A stretch of 37,212 nt of DNA from Candidatus Gastranaerophilales bacterium (GCA_944323405.1 CALUSJ010000076.1:1-37212), one strand, 5' to 3'; shown: positions 21,630-30,335, counted from the stretch's first letter. Translations and numbers: made by a program. Notes: a model not told the origin generated them from the sequence alone.

Positions 21630-23381
21630 ATGAATACAGCCGAATATTTAATAAAACGTTTAGAAGAGCTTGGAGTAAATGATATTTTCGGATTACCCGG
21701 AGATTATAATTTTAATCTTTTATACGCCGTTGAAAATAATCCTAATACAAAATGGATAGGCTGTACAAATGAACTTAATGCCGGTTATGCAGCAGACGGA
21801 TATGCAAGAATCAGAGGGTATGGTGCAATAATTACAACATACGGGGTCGGAGAGTTGAGTGCAATTAATGCAATTGCAGGATGCTCGGCCGAGAATGTAC
21901 CTGTTGTAAGTATAGTGGGAGTTCCTGCTACAAAATGCATAAGTAATAAAACTTGTGTACACCATAACTTTCAGGAAGTAAATTATTACGCTTGTTATGA
22001 AGCGCACAAACCGCTTGTTGCTGCGTGGGCTTTTTTAACCAGAGATAATGCAAAAGTTGAAATTGATAGAGTCCTAAAAGTAATGGTGAAAGAAAAAAAG
22101 CCTGTTTACATTGCAGTTCCTGTTGATATAGCAAAAATGGAGATTTCGGATAAAGAGGTTTCTTATGATTGGACTAGTGATGAGGAAGTGTTGAAACTCG
22201 TCTCTTCAAAAATTGCAGCAAAAATTAATAATTCTAAAAAGCCGGTAATTTTGGGAGATGTTCTCGTAAAACGTTTTGATGCAAGGATTGAGTATAAAGA
22301 GTTTGTGGAAAAAACAGGCATTCCTGTTACAAATTTTCTTATGGGAACTAATCTTATTGATATGGATTATGAAAAATATCTTGGCGGATATTATTCCAAG
22401 TTTAAAAATCCAGCAGCAGAAAAGGCTGTTAACGAAACGGACTGTTTGATAGCGGTTGGCCCTGTGTATACTGATTTGAATGCTTTTGGCTTCAACCTGC
22501 CTTATAAAATTAATAATCATATTGCGATTTATGGGACTTATACTTATGTCGATGGAGAACGGTATAATAATGTAAAAATGGCGGATGTTCTGGATGCAGC
22601 TATAAAACTTATTGATAAAAAAGATATTACTGTTGAAAAATTACCTATCGGCTATACTCCTAAAATAGGTACGGCACAAGCTTTAACTTCTGAATATATT
22701 TACCCCCGTCTTCAAGAATTTATTAAAGAAAATGATATTGTAATAGCAGAAACTGGTATTATTCCGCACGGGGTAGCGCCGATGAAATTCCCTCATAACA
22801 CAGAGCTTCAAACTCAAACTTTATGGGGCTCTATAGGCTGGGGAACTCCAGCAGCTCTTGGAGTATGTCTTGCAAAGCCAAATTCAAGAGTGGTTCTAAT
22901 TACTGGCGAAGGGTCTCACCAGCTGACGGCAATGGAAATCGGGAATATGCTCAGAAGAAATATTAAACCGATTATAATTGTTCTTAATAATAATGGTTAT
23001 ACAATAGAGCGTGTTTTATCAGAAAGTCCGCAGGATAAGTTCAACGATATTATGCAGATGAATTATTCAAAATTTGCACGTGTATTTGAAGGCGATGTCT
23101 GGTCAACTAGAGTTAATACGGAAGAAGATTTTGACAAAGCTCTAAAAGTAACTCAGATAATGAATAAAATGTGTTATATAGAGATTTGCACGGATTCAAT
23201 GGATATGCCAAAATTAACAAAGGATTTAATATCAAACTTTAGAGCAAATAATAAGCTCACAGAAAAATCCACCCCGGAACAATATTGCATATCGCCTCAG
23301 GAAAGCTTGGAAGAAGATAAAACCAAAAGAACAAGTATTGAATTTGAAACGGTTGTGCATAAAGGTATTTTGGAGGATTAA
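21630..23381 (+). CDS. Thiamine-diphosphate 2-oxoacid decarboxylase (pyruvate/indolepyruvate decarboxylase family)
   Basis: 583 aa from the second of two adjacent ATGs (GGAGG lies 5 nt before 21630). The enzyme removes CO2 from a 2-oxoacid to give an aldehyde. Residues known from Zymomonas PDC are present: E48 (in TNELNAGYAADGYAR), the H111-H112 pair, and E460 in NNNGYTIE. The cofactor motif normally GDG...NN reads GEGSHQLTAMEIG (426-438), so the Mg2+-binding Asp is replaced by Glu (E427). The overall pattern excludes acetolactate synthase, which lacks the HH pair. Substrate (pyruvate, branched-chain or aromatic oxoacid) cannot be told. With an alcohol dehydrogenase it would yield ethanol or fusel alcohols. 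The stop overlaps the gmk start (TAATG). Confidence 0.85.
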   Translation: MNTAEYLIKRLEELGVNDIFGLPGDYNFNLLYAVENNPNTKWIGCTNELNAGYAADGYARIRGYGAIITTYGVGELSAINAIAGCSAENVPVVSIVGVPATKCISNKTCVHHNFQEVNYYACYEAHKPLVAAWAFLTRDNAKVEIDRVLKVMVKEKKPVYIAVPVDIAKMEISDKEVSYDWTSDEEVLKLVSSKIAAKINNSKKPVILGDVLVKRFDARIEYKEFVEKTGIPVTNFLMGTNLIDMDYEKYLGGYYSKFKNPAAEKAVNETDCLIAVGPVYTDLNAFGFNLPYKINNHIAIYGTYTYVDGERYNNVKMADVLDAAIKLIDKKDITVEKLPIGYTPKIGTAQALTSEYIYPRLQEFIKENDIVIAETGIIPHGVAPMKFPHNTELQTQTLWGSIGWGTPAALGVCLAKPNSRVVLITGEGSHQLTAMEIGNMLRRNIKPIIIVLNNNGYTIERVLSESPQDKFNDIMQMNYSKFARVFEGDVWSTRVNTEEDFDKALKVTQIMNKMCYIEICTDSMDMPKLTKDLISNFRANNKLTEKSTPEQYCISPQESLEEDKTKRTSIEFETVVHKGILED

Positions 23382-23929
23382 TGCAAAAGTTATTCGTAAT
23401 ATCTGGATCATCAGGAGTTGGAAAAGGTACTGTTATAAAAGAGTTTTTGAAAAAACATCCGAATTTTAAGCTTTCTGTATCTTGTACAACCAGGCCTAAA
23501 CGTGATGGGGAAGTACATGGAGTTAATTATTTTTTTCTTTCTCGTGAAGAATTTGAAAAATGTATAGAAAATGATGAGTTTTTAGAATGGGCAGAATTTT
23601 CAGGAAACCACTATGGAACAAAAAAAGAGTTTGTGGAAAACTGTTTGAAAAACGGAGAAAATCTTATTCTTGAAATTGATACAAAAGGTGCATTAAATGT
23701 AAAGCGGCTTATGCCCGATTCTGTTTTAATATTTATAGCCCCCCCGTCAATAGAGGAGCTTGAAGCACGTTTGAGAGGACGGCATACAGAAACGGAAGAA
23801 GCTATACAAAGGAGAATGGCTTCTATAAAACTTGAAATAGAAAATTCTAAGCATTTTGATTACAAAGTCGTTAATGATAAAGTGGAAAATGCTGTGAAGC
23901 AGATAGAAAATATAATTTTTGCAAAATAA
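23381..23929 (+). CDS. gmk: Guanylate kinase
   Basis: 182 aa, slightly short for the family (about 190-207). It phosphorylates GMP to GDP. The P-loop is GSSGVGKGT (9-17), where Ser-Ser replaces the common Pro-Ser. The GMP-binding region SVSCTTRPKRDGEVHGVNYFF with the TTRPxRxxExxGxxY pattern is intact. The core EIDTKGALNVK, the LID and RRMASIKLE near the end are present. It overlaps the 2-oxoacid decarboxylase stop by one base and is translationally coupled to it. That pairing is not functional in an obvious way. Confidence 0.96.
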   Translation: MQKLFVISGSSGVGKGTVIKEFLKKHPNFKLSVSCTTRPKRDGEVHGVNYFFLSREEFEKCIENDEFLEWAEFSGNHYGTKKEFVENCLKNGENLILEIDTKGALNVKRLMPDSVLIFIAPPSIEELEARLRGRHTETEEAIQRRMASIKLEIENSKHFDYKVVNDKVENAVKQIENIIFAK

Positions 23930-23991
23930 TGTCTATATACATTTTTTTAAAATGGTCATATAATTGAAGTTGAGAAAAAGGAGAGTTTTAT

Positions 23992-24654
23992 ATGATAAAA
24001 CAAGAATTAATTTTTTTAGGGCCGCCGGCATGCGGTAAAGGTACTCAAACAAATCGCTTGTCTGAATTTTTAGGTTTTCCTCACGTAGATACTGGATCTT
24101 TGCTCAGATCAGAAATTACAAATGGGACAGAAGAAGGTAAAATAGCAAAAGGGTTTATTGATAAAGGCCAGCTCGTTCCTGCTGATTTGGTTGGTAAAAT
24201 TATTGCAAAAAAACTTGCCGGTGATGATTGCAAAAATGGTTATGTGCTTGATGGTTATCCAAGAAGTCTTGAACAGGCAAAGACTTTGGAAAAAATTAAT
24301 GCAGAAGTAGACAAAGAACAAGAAGTTTCTTTTAAGGCAATTTATTTTGACATCGATACTCAAATTCTTATTGATAGAATTGTTTCACGTCAGTCATGCC
24401 CTAAATGCGGTGAGATTTATAATAAAAAGTTTAAACCTTCCAAAGTTGAAAATATTTGCGATAAATGTAATACCGAATTAAAAACCAGAGCAGATGATAA
24501 TGAAGAAACAGCAAGAGCTCGTTTTGATACGTATTTTAAAGAAACTGCACCGCTTGTAGAATTCTATGAAAATAAAGGCGTGCTCTATAAGATTGATGCA
24601 AATGGTTCTATTGATGAAGTTTGGGAAAGACTTATGAAGGTTATTAACGCTTAA
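23992..24654 (+). CDS. adk: Adenylate kinase with zinc-binding LID
   Basis: 220 aa, long-form adenylate kinase, which equilibrates AMP, ADP and ATP. The P-loop is GPPACGKGT (10-18), DTGSLLR binds AMP and VLDGYPRS is the NMP motif. The LID (136-159) carries four cysteines, C136-x2-C139 and C156-x2-C159, as in the zinc type of Gram-positive and many anaerobic bacteria. Strong SD (AAAGGAG) 9 nt before the ATG. It follows gmk by 62 bp and a terminator follows. In many genomes adk lies in the ribosomal spc operon; here it has moved next to gmk. Confidence 0.96.
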   Translation: MIKQELIFLGPPACGKGTQTNRLSEFLGFPHVDTGSLLRSEITNGTEEGKIAKGFIDKGQLVPADLVGKIIAKKLAGDDCKNGYVLDGYPRSLEQAKTLEKINAEVDKEQEVSFKAIYFDIDTQILIDRIVSRQSCPKCGEIYNKKFKPSKVENICDKCNTELKTRADDNEETARARFDTYFKETAPLVEFYENKGVLYKIDANGSIDEVWERLMKVINA

Positions 24655-24675
24655 TAAGTATTATCAAATAAAAAT

Positions 24676-24725
24676 TTGCGGGTAAGATTTATGAAATTAT
24701 TTTAAATCAACCCGCAATTTTTTTT
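24676..24725 (+). terminator. Terminator after adk
   Basis: An 8-bp stem (TTGCGGGT 24676-24683 with ACCCGCAA 24710-24717), an inner GATTTA/TAAATC extension and a run of eight T. It lies 21 bp after the stop. Confidence 0.85.
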
Positions 24726-24828
24726 ATTTATTTTAGCCGATTATCTATTTTTTTCTCCCCAACTTGATAATTTTTTTTTGATTTTTATTGCAATAACATG
24801 TTTAAGTCGAAATTATAAAGGAGGATTT

Positions 24829-25659
24829 ATGGCAAACAGCATTTACACCGCTCCCGTTTATAAACTGGAGGAATTAAATAATCTTTTTATAGAAATGACT
24901 GCTAAAAACTGTAATCAAAGGTGCAGTAATTGTTATATTGATTTTCCAATGAGCAGAAATATTAAAGATTTTATTTCTACAGATAGAATAAAAGAAGCTC
25001 TTGAAGATACAAAATTTGAAAATCTTTATTGTATTTATCTAACAGGAGCCGAGCCGATGACGCATCCCGATTTTAATTCAATATTAAGACTTTGCCTAAA
25101 AAGATGTAATGTTTGTATTTGCACAAATGCAAGTTTTTTAAACGAAAAAAAAGTAAGGTTTCTTAAAAAAGTAGAAGATGAAGGAGGAAATCAGATATTT
25201 TTCAAACTCTCTCTTGCTCATTATAACGAAATAGAAAGCGATAAAGTCAGATATAGAGGTAATTATAGACAAACCATTTTTGCCCTTAAAACTCTAGCAC
25301 GCTATAATTTCACATCCGTTTTATCAATACAAAATTTTTATAACTTAGATAAAAAAGAAATTTTTGAACAGTTTAACAGAATTTTTAAAGAACATGAAAT
25401 CCAAAATACAGATATTCAAATAACAGTGTCTCACCCGAATTTCGAAGATGAAAATTATGCTAAACCTTCCGCAAAGACAGATTGTCAATATGGCAGAGTG
25501 CTAAGTCAAAACGGAGTTTATGCCTGCCCTTTTTTAGCAAATGATTATCGTGGGAGATCGGGAAGTTCATTTAAAGATTTTTCAAAAACCATAAGTGCCG
25601 AAACAGATTTTTGCGCTTCCTGTTCTAAAAATAATAATTTTATTTTTTCCATAGGATAA
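24829..25659 (+). CDS. Radical SAM protein with C-terminal auxiliary-cluster cysteines
   Basis: 276 aa from the ATG at 24829, which has AAAGGAGG 5 nt upstream; an in-frame TTG at 24778 does not. The N-terminus holds the radical SAM triad C28-x3-C32-x2-C35 in NCNQRCSNCY. TGAEPMTHPDF is the 'GGEP' SAM-binding motif with Ala for the second Gly. C-terminal cysteines (DCQYGRVLSQNGVYACPF, then CASCSKN) look like a SPASM/Twitch-type site for a second Fe-S cluster. Such proteins modify peptides or act as enzyme activators. I see no precursor peptide in the flanking 170 bp on either side. It sits between two terminator-bounded units and stands alone. Confidence 0.85.
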   Translation: MANSIYTAPVYKLEELNNLFIEMTAKNCNQRCSNCYIDFPMSRNIKDFISTDRIKEALEDTKFENLYCIYLTGAEPMTHPDFNSILRLCLKRCNVCICTNASFLNEKKVRFLKKVEDEGGNQIFFKLSLAHYNEIESDKVRYRGNYRQTIFALKTLARYNFTSVLSIQNFYNLDKKEIFEQFNRIFKEHEIQNTDIQITVSHPNFEDENYAKPSAKTDCQYGRVLSQNGVYACPFLANDYRGRSGSSFKDFSKTISAETDFCASCSKNNNFIFSIG

Positions 25660-25833
25660 TTATATAATCCTTATATAACTGGATTAGAGGGGAAAATGGA
25701 GCTATAAGTTAGTTAACATTTGTAACATTATTCGGTTGAATTAATCCCAGAGAGTTACTTTTTTGTTAGAATTATGTTATAAATAGTAATGTAAAAATAT
25801 ATATTCAAACACGAGAAATGAATGGAGGCAAAA

Positions 25834-27552
25834 ATGTCAGTAGGACAATTCGTAGTTATGTTACACAGCCATCTGCCATATTATAGAAAAGCAGGTATGT
25901 GGCCATTCGGAGAAGAGAATCTTTACGAATGCATGGCAGAAACGTATGTACCTCTATTAAATGCTATATCGGAATTGTATGATGAAGGTATTCAAGCGAA
26001 ATTAACCGTAGGTATAACACCGATTCTTGCCGAACAATTGAATGATGAACATTTGCAGAATGGTTTTGTAAAATACATAGATTCTAGAATTTCTGCTGTC
26101 GCAAAGGATTTGGACAGATACCCAGATCCTAAAGTTGCTCATTCTCAACATTTGAAATATTTAGCAAAATATTACTATGATTTATGGAATAAATTAAGAG
26201 ATGATTTTGTAAACAAATACGAAAAAAATCTTATCAAGTATTTCAAAAAATATCAGGATTTGGGCTGTATCGAGATTACAACATCGGGTGCAACACATGG
26301 TTTTTCACCGCTTTTGGCAACTGACAGTAATTTGAATGCTCAATTTAAAGTAGGACAGGATACGACAAAAAGGTTATTTGGTAAAAAAGCTATGGGGGCT
26401 TGGCTTCCTGAATGTGCTTACCGCCAAGGGTATGAGTTTGTTGGTAAAGACGGTAAAAAGCATTGGCGGCCTGCGATTGAAGTTACACTTCAAAACAATG
26501 ATATTGAATACTTCTTTACAGAATCTCACGTAATTGAAGGCGGGAATTCAATTGGTAACAGACGTGTAATTGGTATGTACGGAAATATTGAGTATATTCC
26601 TCTGCCAGAACGTCCTGCTACAGGCTATGACACATATTCTGCATATTGGCTTCCTGATGCACAAGTTGCTGTTATGGGTAGAAATGATAGAGCTGGTTAT
26701 CAGGTTTGGTCTGCTGCGGATGGTTATCCTGGCGACGGATGTTTTAGAGAATTCCATAAGAAAGATGATAAGTCTGGTATGCATTATTGGAGAATAACTT
26801 CACCGACTACAGATTTAGGCGATAAGATGCTGTATGATCCAGTACTTGCGATGAATAAGGTTAACGAGAATTCTGATCATTATACAACATTGATTTATCA
26901 TTTGCTTAACGATTACAAGCTGGCAAAAGGTCATGAAGGTTTGGTAATGGTATCTTTTGATACCGAACTTTTCGGACACTGGTGGTTTGAGGGAGTTGAA
27001 TTTATTAAGCAGGTTATTAAAAAATTCCACGATTACCTGCCGGAGGTTGAAAGACTTACTGCCGGGGAATATATAAGAAAATATCCTCCGAAGGAAGCTA
27101 TTCAAATCCCTGAAAGCTCTTGGGGACAAGGCGGTCATTTCTATGTTTGGATGAACCATTTGACAGAATGGATGTGGCCTATTATTCATTCTTGTGAAAA
27201 ACGTATTAACGCTATTGCTGACAAGTATCCGAATATTCCTGAGGATAAACTTTTGCATAGAGCTTTGAACCAGTTGGCAAGAGAAAATCTGTTATTGCAG
27301 AGTTCAGATTGGCCGTTCTTAATTACAACTTGGCAGGCTAAAGATTATGCAACAGACAGATTTAATGAGCATGTCGATAGGTTCAGTATGATTGCTGATA
27401 TGATAGAAGCTGGAAATATTGATGAAGCAAAATTAAGTGAAATCGAAAGTATTGATAATTGTTTCCCTGTGATTGATTACAGAGTTTATCAATCAATTGA
27501 AGAAGGTGTTATTCCTCAACAGGAAAAGAAACTAGCTCCTTTATATCAGTAA
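25834..27552 (+). CDS. GH57 1,4-alpha-glucan branching-type enzyme
   Basis: 572 aa from the ATG at 25834, preceded by GGAGG at 5 nt; the ATG at 25822 overlaps that SD. GH57 (DUF1957) enzymes of this type introduce alpha-1,6 branches into glycogen or act on alpha-glucans. GH57 motifs occur in order: HSHLPYY at the start, ATHGFSPLL, the nucleophile motif WLPECAYR (E193), and FDTELFGHWW (acid/base D376), followed by an all-helical C-terminal domain. Length and motifs match the Thermus/Thermococcus branching enzymes. It implies glycogen storage. Cytoplasmic, single gene with its own terminator. Confidence 0.88.
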   Translation: MSVGQFVVMLHSHLPYYRKAGMWPFGEENLYECMAETYVPLLNAISELYDEGIQAKLTVGITPILAEQLNDEHLQNGFVKYIDSRISAVAKDLDRYPDPKVAHSQHLKYLAKYYYDLWNKLRDDFVNKYEKNLIKYFKKYQDLGCIEITTSGATHGFSPLLATDSNLNAQFKVGQDTTKRLFGKKAMGAWLPECAYRQGYEFVGKDGKKHWRPAIEVTLQNNDIEYFFTESHVIEGGNSIGNRRVIGMYGNIEYIPLPERPATGYDTYSAYWLPDAQVAVMGRNDRAGYQVWSAADGYPGDGCFREFHKKDDKSGMHYWRITSPTTDLGDKMLYDPVLAMNKVNENSDHYTTLIYHLLNDYKLAKGHEGLVMVSFDTELFGHWWFEGVEFIKQVIKKFHDYLPEVERLTAGEYIRKYPPKEAIQIPESSWGQGGHFYVWMNHLTEWMWPIIHSCEKRINAIADKYPNIPEDKLLHRALNQLARENLLLQSSDWPFLITTWQAKDYATDRFNEHVDRFSMIADMIEAGNIDEAKLSEIESIDNCFPVIDYRVYQSIEEGVIPQQEKKLAPLYQ

Positions 27553-27570
27553 GTTTTTAGAGGCTGTTGA

Positions 27571-27610
27571 TAGAATGGAAGATTAAAATAATCTTCCATT
27601 CTATTTTTTA
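27571..27610 (+). terminator. Terminator of the GH57 gene
   Basis: A 15-bp perfect stem (27571-27585 with 27589-27603), 3-nt loop and T tract. It lies 18 bp after the stop. Confidence 0.9.
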
Positions 27611-27646
27611 TGGAATATCAAAAGAGAAAAAATATGTAACTATTGC

Positions 27647-27675
27647 TTGACAGCGGCAATTCTTTATACTAAACT
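27647..27675 (+). promoter_or_regulatory. Probable promoter of rpmI-rplT
   Basis: TTGACA (27647-27652), 17 nt and TAAACT (27670-27675); the -10 is a weak match. It would give a leader of about 100 nt. Confidence 0.45.
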
Positions 27676-27681
27676 CAAACA

Positions 27682-27783
27682 TGCCGAAGTATAGTGCTAT
27701 GGTATGCCTTGCTCGGAATAGTACAAAAGCCTTGGTTATGTAGTCGTTTGATTATTTGACCACTGTAAAAAAGGAGAAATAAA
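27682..27783 (+). promoter_or_regulatory. 5' leader of rpmI-rplT, possible L20 control site
   Basis: About 100 nt with CCGA/TCGG arms enclosing further self-complementary TATAG/CTATG bases, then AAAAAGGAG before the ATG. In several bacteria L20 represses its own operon by binding such a leader. Here infC is not upstream, so the leader would be the only control point. The L20 site itself is inference. Confidence 0.3.
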
Positions 27784-27993
27784 ATGCCAAAAATGAAAAC
27801 TCACCGTGCAGCAGCTAAGAGATACAAAGTTACTGGCACAGGTAAAATCACAAGAAGACATGCAGGTATTGGCCACTTGCTTCAACACAAATCAGAGTCA
27901 AGAAAACGTAAGATTTTTGGAGATATTGTTATCTCTGAATCTCACGAAAAATTGATTTCTAAAGAGTTACCTTACAAGAAGTATGCAAGATAG
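27784..27993 (+). CDS. rpmI: 50S ribosomal protein L35
   Basis: 69 aa, slightly longer than the usual 64-65. The [20 protein letters not shown] start is diagnostic, followed by the basic [13 protein letters not shown] region. It binds 23S rRNA in the large subunit. SD AAAAAAGGAG at 9 nt. rplT follows after 12 bp in the usual rpmI-rplT order, but infC, the common first gene of this operon, is missing upstream. Confidence 0.97.
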   Translation: MPKMKTHRAAAKRYKVTGTGKITRRHAGIGHLLQHKSESRKRKIFGDIVISESHEKLISKELPYKKYAR

Positions 27994-28005
27994 GAGTGTT
28001 GAACA

Positions 28006-28356
28006 ATGAGAATTAAACGTGGAAATGTATGTCGCAATAGACACAAAAAAATATTAAAACTAGCTAAAGGTTTTAAAGGTGCAAGAAGCAGAATATTTAA
28101 AGTAGCTAATATTGCTGTTATGAAAGCTCTTAAGTATGCTTACAGAGACAGACGTGCTACTAAGAGAAATATGCGCAGATTGTGGATTGTTAGAATTAAT
28201 GCAGCAGTTAGAGAACAAGGAATGAGCTATTCAAGATTTGTTAATGCTTGCAAAAAAGCTAACATTCAAGTTAACAGAAAAATGCTTGCTGATTTAGCAG
28301 TAAATGACAAAGAAGCGTTTTCTGTTGTTGTAGAAGCTGCTAAAGCTGCTTTATAA
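28006..28356 (+). CDS. rplT: 50S ribosomal protein L20
   Basis: 116 aa, normal length. L20 is needed early in 50S assembly and can act as a translational repressor of its operon. The basic N-terminal helix ([15 protein letters not shown] type: [20 protein letters not shown]), [24 protein letters not shown], and the globular end with [24 protein letters not shown] are all typical. SD TAGGAGTG precedes the ATG. A strong terminator comes 14 bp after the stop. Confidence 0.97.
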   Translation: MRIKRGNVCRNRHKKILKLAKGFKGARSRIFKVANIAVMKALKYAYRDRRATKRNMRRLWIVRINAAVREQGMSYSRFVNACKKANIQVNRKMLADLAVNDKEAFSVVVEAAKAAL

Positions 28357-28370
28357 TTTAATGTGTTAGA

Positions 28371-28404
28371 AAAAACCGTACCCTGCTTGGGGTACGGTTT
28401 TTTA
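28371..28404 (+). terminator. Terminator of rpmI-rplT
   Basis: A 13-bp perfect stem (28371-28383 with 28390-28402, AAAAACCGTACCC arms) ending in a T tract, 14 bp after the rplT stop. Confidence 0.93.
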
Positions 28405-28425
28405 TTAAATTTGTTTGTGTGTATT

Positions 28426-29802
28426 ATGAAAATTGTAAATATAAATAACTCGTCACAAAAATCTGTATTTAAGGCTGGCAAAGTTCGTGTGTTTTCTGAT
28501 TTTGACAAGACTTTTCTGCCTGCTTCGCATAAAGATTTTACTAAAAACGCAAGCGGAGAGTTTATAACAAAATTATCTAAATACTTTAATGATTTTAAAG
28601 ATTTTTTAGAGAAAACCCATCAAGGCCTAAAGTTTTCGATAACAACCGGCCGTACATTTGGTGAATTCTATCTTATGGCAGAAACGGCAAGACAAAAGGG
28701 TATAAGAATGCCGCTTCCTGACAGCCTGATAGTTAAAAATGGCAGCGATGAGCATATTAAAGTCGGAATGGATTCTGTATTTTATGATGGCGGAGAATTC
28801 CCATTCAGGTATGATGTAACAAATAAGAATAAAGAAAATGATATAAAAAAACTTACAGGCTGGGAAGGCGGAAAGGTTAAAGAAATCTTTAACAGTGTTT
28901 ATAAAATCCATAGGTTAAAAATGGTAGAAGCTGATACTGAACATTCTAAAAAGGACTACGGTGTACATTCGCTATTTCATCCTAAAAATAGACTTTTGGA
29001 TGATAGAAGTATTGTTGGTGTTAGGAAAGATGGAAATTTAAAATACTTTGCAGCCTTTCCTGATGGGCTAAATGGCAATAATGAATACGATACAATATTA
29101 AAAGAATTATCAGATAAATTTCATAAGAACGGAATAAATTATACCGTGATACAGGAGAGAATCCAAAACAATAGGATATATACAGCATTTGAGCCAAAAG
29201 CAAATATAAGCGGGAGACTGACAAAAGCATATGATACAAAAGAAGCTTTAAAGCAAGCTATTAAATCAGAGGATTTGGTTATTGCAGCAGGAGATGGTTC
29301 TAATGATTTAGAAATGCTAAATCCAGCAATGTATTTATATGAGATTATAGAAGATAAGGATTTAAAATTAAGTTTGAAAGATAAATTAAATAAGCCAAAA
29401 GAATTCATATGTCTATTAAACGAAAACCCAAAACTTGCTGAAATTTATAGAAAAATGCCTTTTATAGGTATTTTAGTGAAGAGTAAAAAATATAATAATC
29501 TTGAATTTTTCAAACCATTTTGTGAAGGCGAGTATAAAAAACTTACAGTTATTGAAGAAGGACAGCTGGAAACAGGTATTAAACAGGCCATAAAACTTTA
29601 TTGCAGGCAAAATCCAGATTATGCGAAAAAATTAAGTTCAGATATAAAATCGAATCTTGAACCTTTGGATGAGCCAAATAATAATGAGAACAATAATTCA
29701 CCCAAAACAAGCGTATGGAAGTATATACTTATAGGAGGAAGCATAGTTCTTGCAGGTCTTGGAATTTATTATTGGAGCAAGCCTGAAAATCATACAAAAT
29801 AA
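28426..29802 (+). CDS. HAD-superfamily (type IIB, sucrose-phosphatase-like) protein with a C-terminal membrane anchor
   Basis: 458 aa from the ATG at 28426; the longer frame starts inside the rplT terminator. HAD motif I is FSDFDKT (nucleophile D25, general acid D27). Motif II is ITTGRTFGEF (Thr/Ser site). Motif IV is GDGSNDLEM (289-297). The cap between them is of the type II sort seen in sucrose-6-phosphate phosphatases and trehalose phosphatases. An Asn-rich linker (about 415-430) leads to a transmembrane helix near the end (YILIGGSIVLAGLGIYYW), which is unusual for this family and would tether the enzyme to the membrane. No SD is obvious. Substrate unknown, probably a sugar phosphate. Confidence 0.75.
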   Translation: MKIVNINNSSQKSVFKAGKVRVFSDFDKTFLPASHKDFTKNASGEFITKLSKYFNDFKDFLEKTHQGLKFSITTGRTFGEFYLMAETARQKGIRMPLPDSLIVKNGSDEHIKVGMDSVFYDGGEFPFRYDVTNKNKENDIKKLTGWEGGKVKEIFNSVYKIHRLKMVEADTEHSKKDYGVHSLFHPKNRLLDDRSIVGVRKDGNLKYFAAFPDGLNGNNEYDTILKELSDKFHKNGINYTVIQERIQNNRIYTAFEPKANISGRLTKAYDTKEALKQAIKSEDLVIAAGDGSNDLEMLNPAMYLYEIIEDKDLKLSLKDKLNKPKEFICLLNENPKLAEIYRKMPFIGILVKSKKYNNLEFFKPFCEGEYKKLTVIEEGQLETGIKQAIKLYCRQNPDYAKKLSSDIKSNLEPLDEPNNNENNNSPKTSVWKYILIGGSIVLAGLGIYYWSKPENHTK

Positions 29803-29831
29803 AACGCCAGATTGTTTTAGCATCTGGCGTT
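29801..29831 (-). terminator. Terminator of the 29867 gene (leftward), possibly bidirectional
   Basis: A 10-bp stem (29822-29831 with 29803-29812, AACGCCAGAT arms) followed on the minus strand by TTTATTTT. It overlaps the HAD gene's stop codon and lies 36 bp beyond the 29867 gene. Confidence 0.7.
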
Positions 29832-29866
29832 ACACGATTTATATAAGATAAAAGGAGAAAGAGTGA

Positions 29867-30280
29867 TTACATATCATATACAAAGTTTTGCCCAGTTGTA
29901 TTTTCAGCCGCATCTTGTTTCATAGCTTGAGATGCAAAAAACATCTGTTTTGCATAGCTTTGGATTTCTGTATTATAGATTCTCTGGTCAAAAATATTTT
30001 CGTATTTTTGTAAATAATCATTAATTGGATCAACGATATCTGTAACAATTCCAGTTGCAGTATCAGCAACTTGCTGCAAAACTCTTTTGCCAAGCCCCAA
30101 TTCTGTTAACTTTTCAGACAAGGTTAATGAAAGAAACCCATTCTGTTGAACAGCTTGCTCAGCCTTTTGCTCCAAACGCTGTTCCATTTTTTCTTCGGCA
30201 GCAGCGTGCTGTTTAGTTGGATCATACGTCTGAGTTTTGTATGTTTGTAAGAAATTGTTTAAATTAAATGTTTCTGCCAT
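29867..30280 (-). CDS. Small helical protein under sigma-28-type control
   Basis: 137 aa from the ATG at 30280. A longer frame reaches 30379, but it runs across the FliA-type promoter at 30309-30335, so only the 30280 start fits the promoter; AAAGGA lies just upstream. No signal peptide. The protein is helical, with a Glu/Lys/Gln-rich centre (EEKMEQRLEQKAEQAVQQ), a hydrophobic segment (VLQQVADTATGIVTDIVDP) and an amphipathic end. I recognise no family; it is not an obvious FlgM, flagellin or chemotaxis protein. A late flagellar-class or cell-surface role is suggested only by the promoter. Confidence 0.65.
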   Translation of the reverse strand: MAETFNLNNFLQTYKTQTYDPTKQHAAAEEKMEQRLEQKAEQAVQQNGFLSLTLSEKLTELGLGKRVLQQVADTATGIVTDIVDPINDYLQKYENIFDQRIYNTEIQSYAKQMFFASQAMKQDAAENTTGQNFVYDM

Positions 30281-30308
30281 ATCCTTTGCCCTGTCCTTTG
30301 TATTAATG

Positions 30309-30335
30309 TTATCGGCATTTTTTTCTAAAACTTTA
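30309..30335 (-). promoter_or_regulatory. Sigma-28 (FliA)-type promoter of the 29867 gene
   Basis: On the minus strand TAAAGTTT (30335-30328), exactly 11 nt, then GCCGATAA (30316-30309). This is a 16-of-16 match to the FliA consensus. The predicted start is near 30302, about 22 nt before the ATG. Confidence 0.88.
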
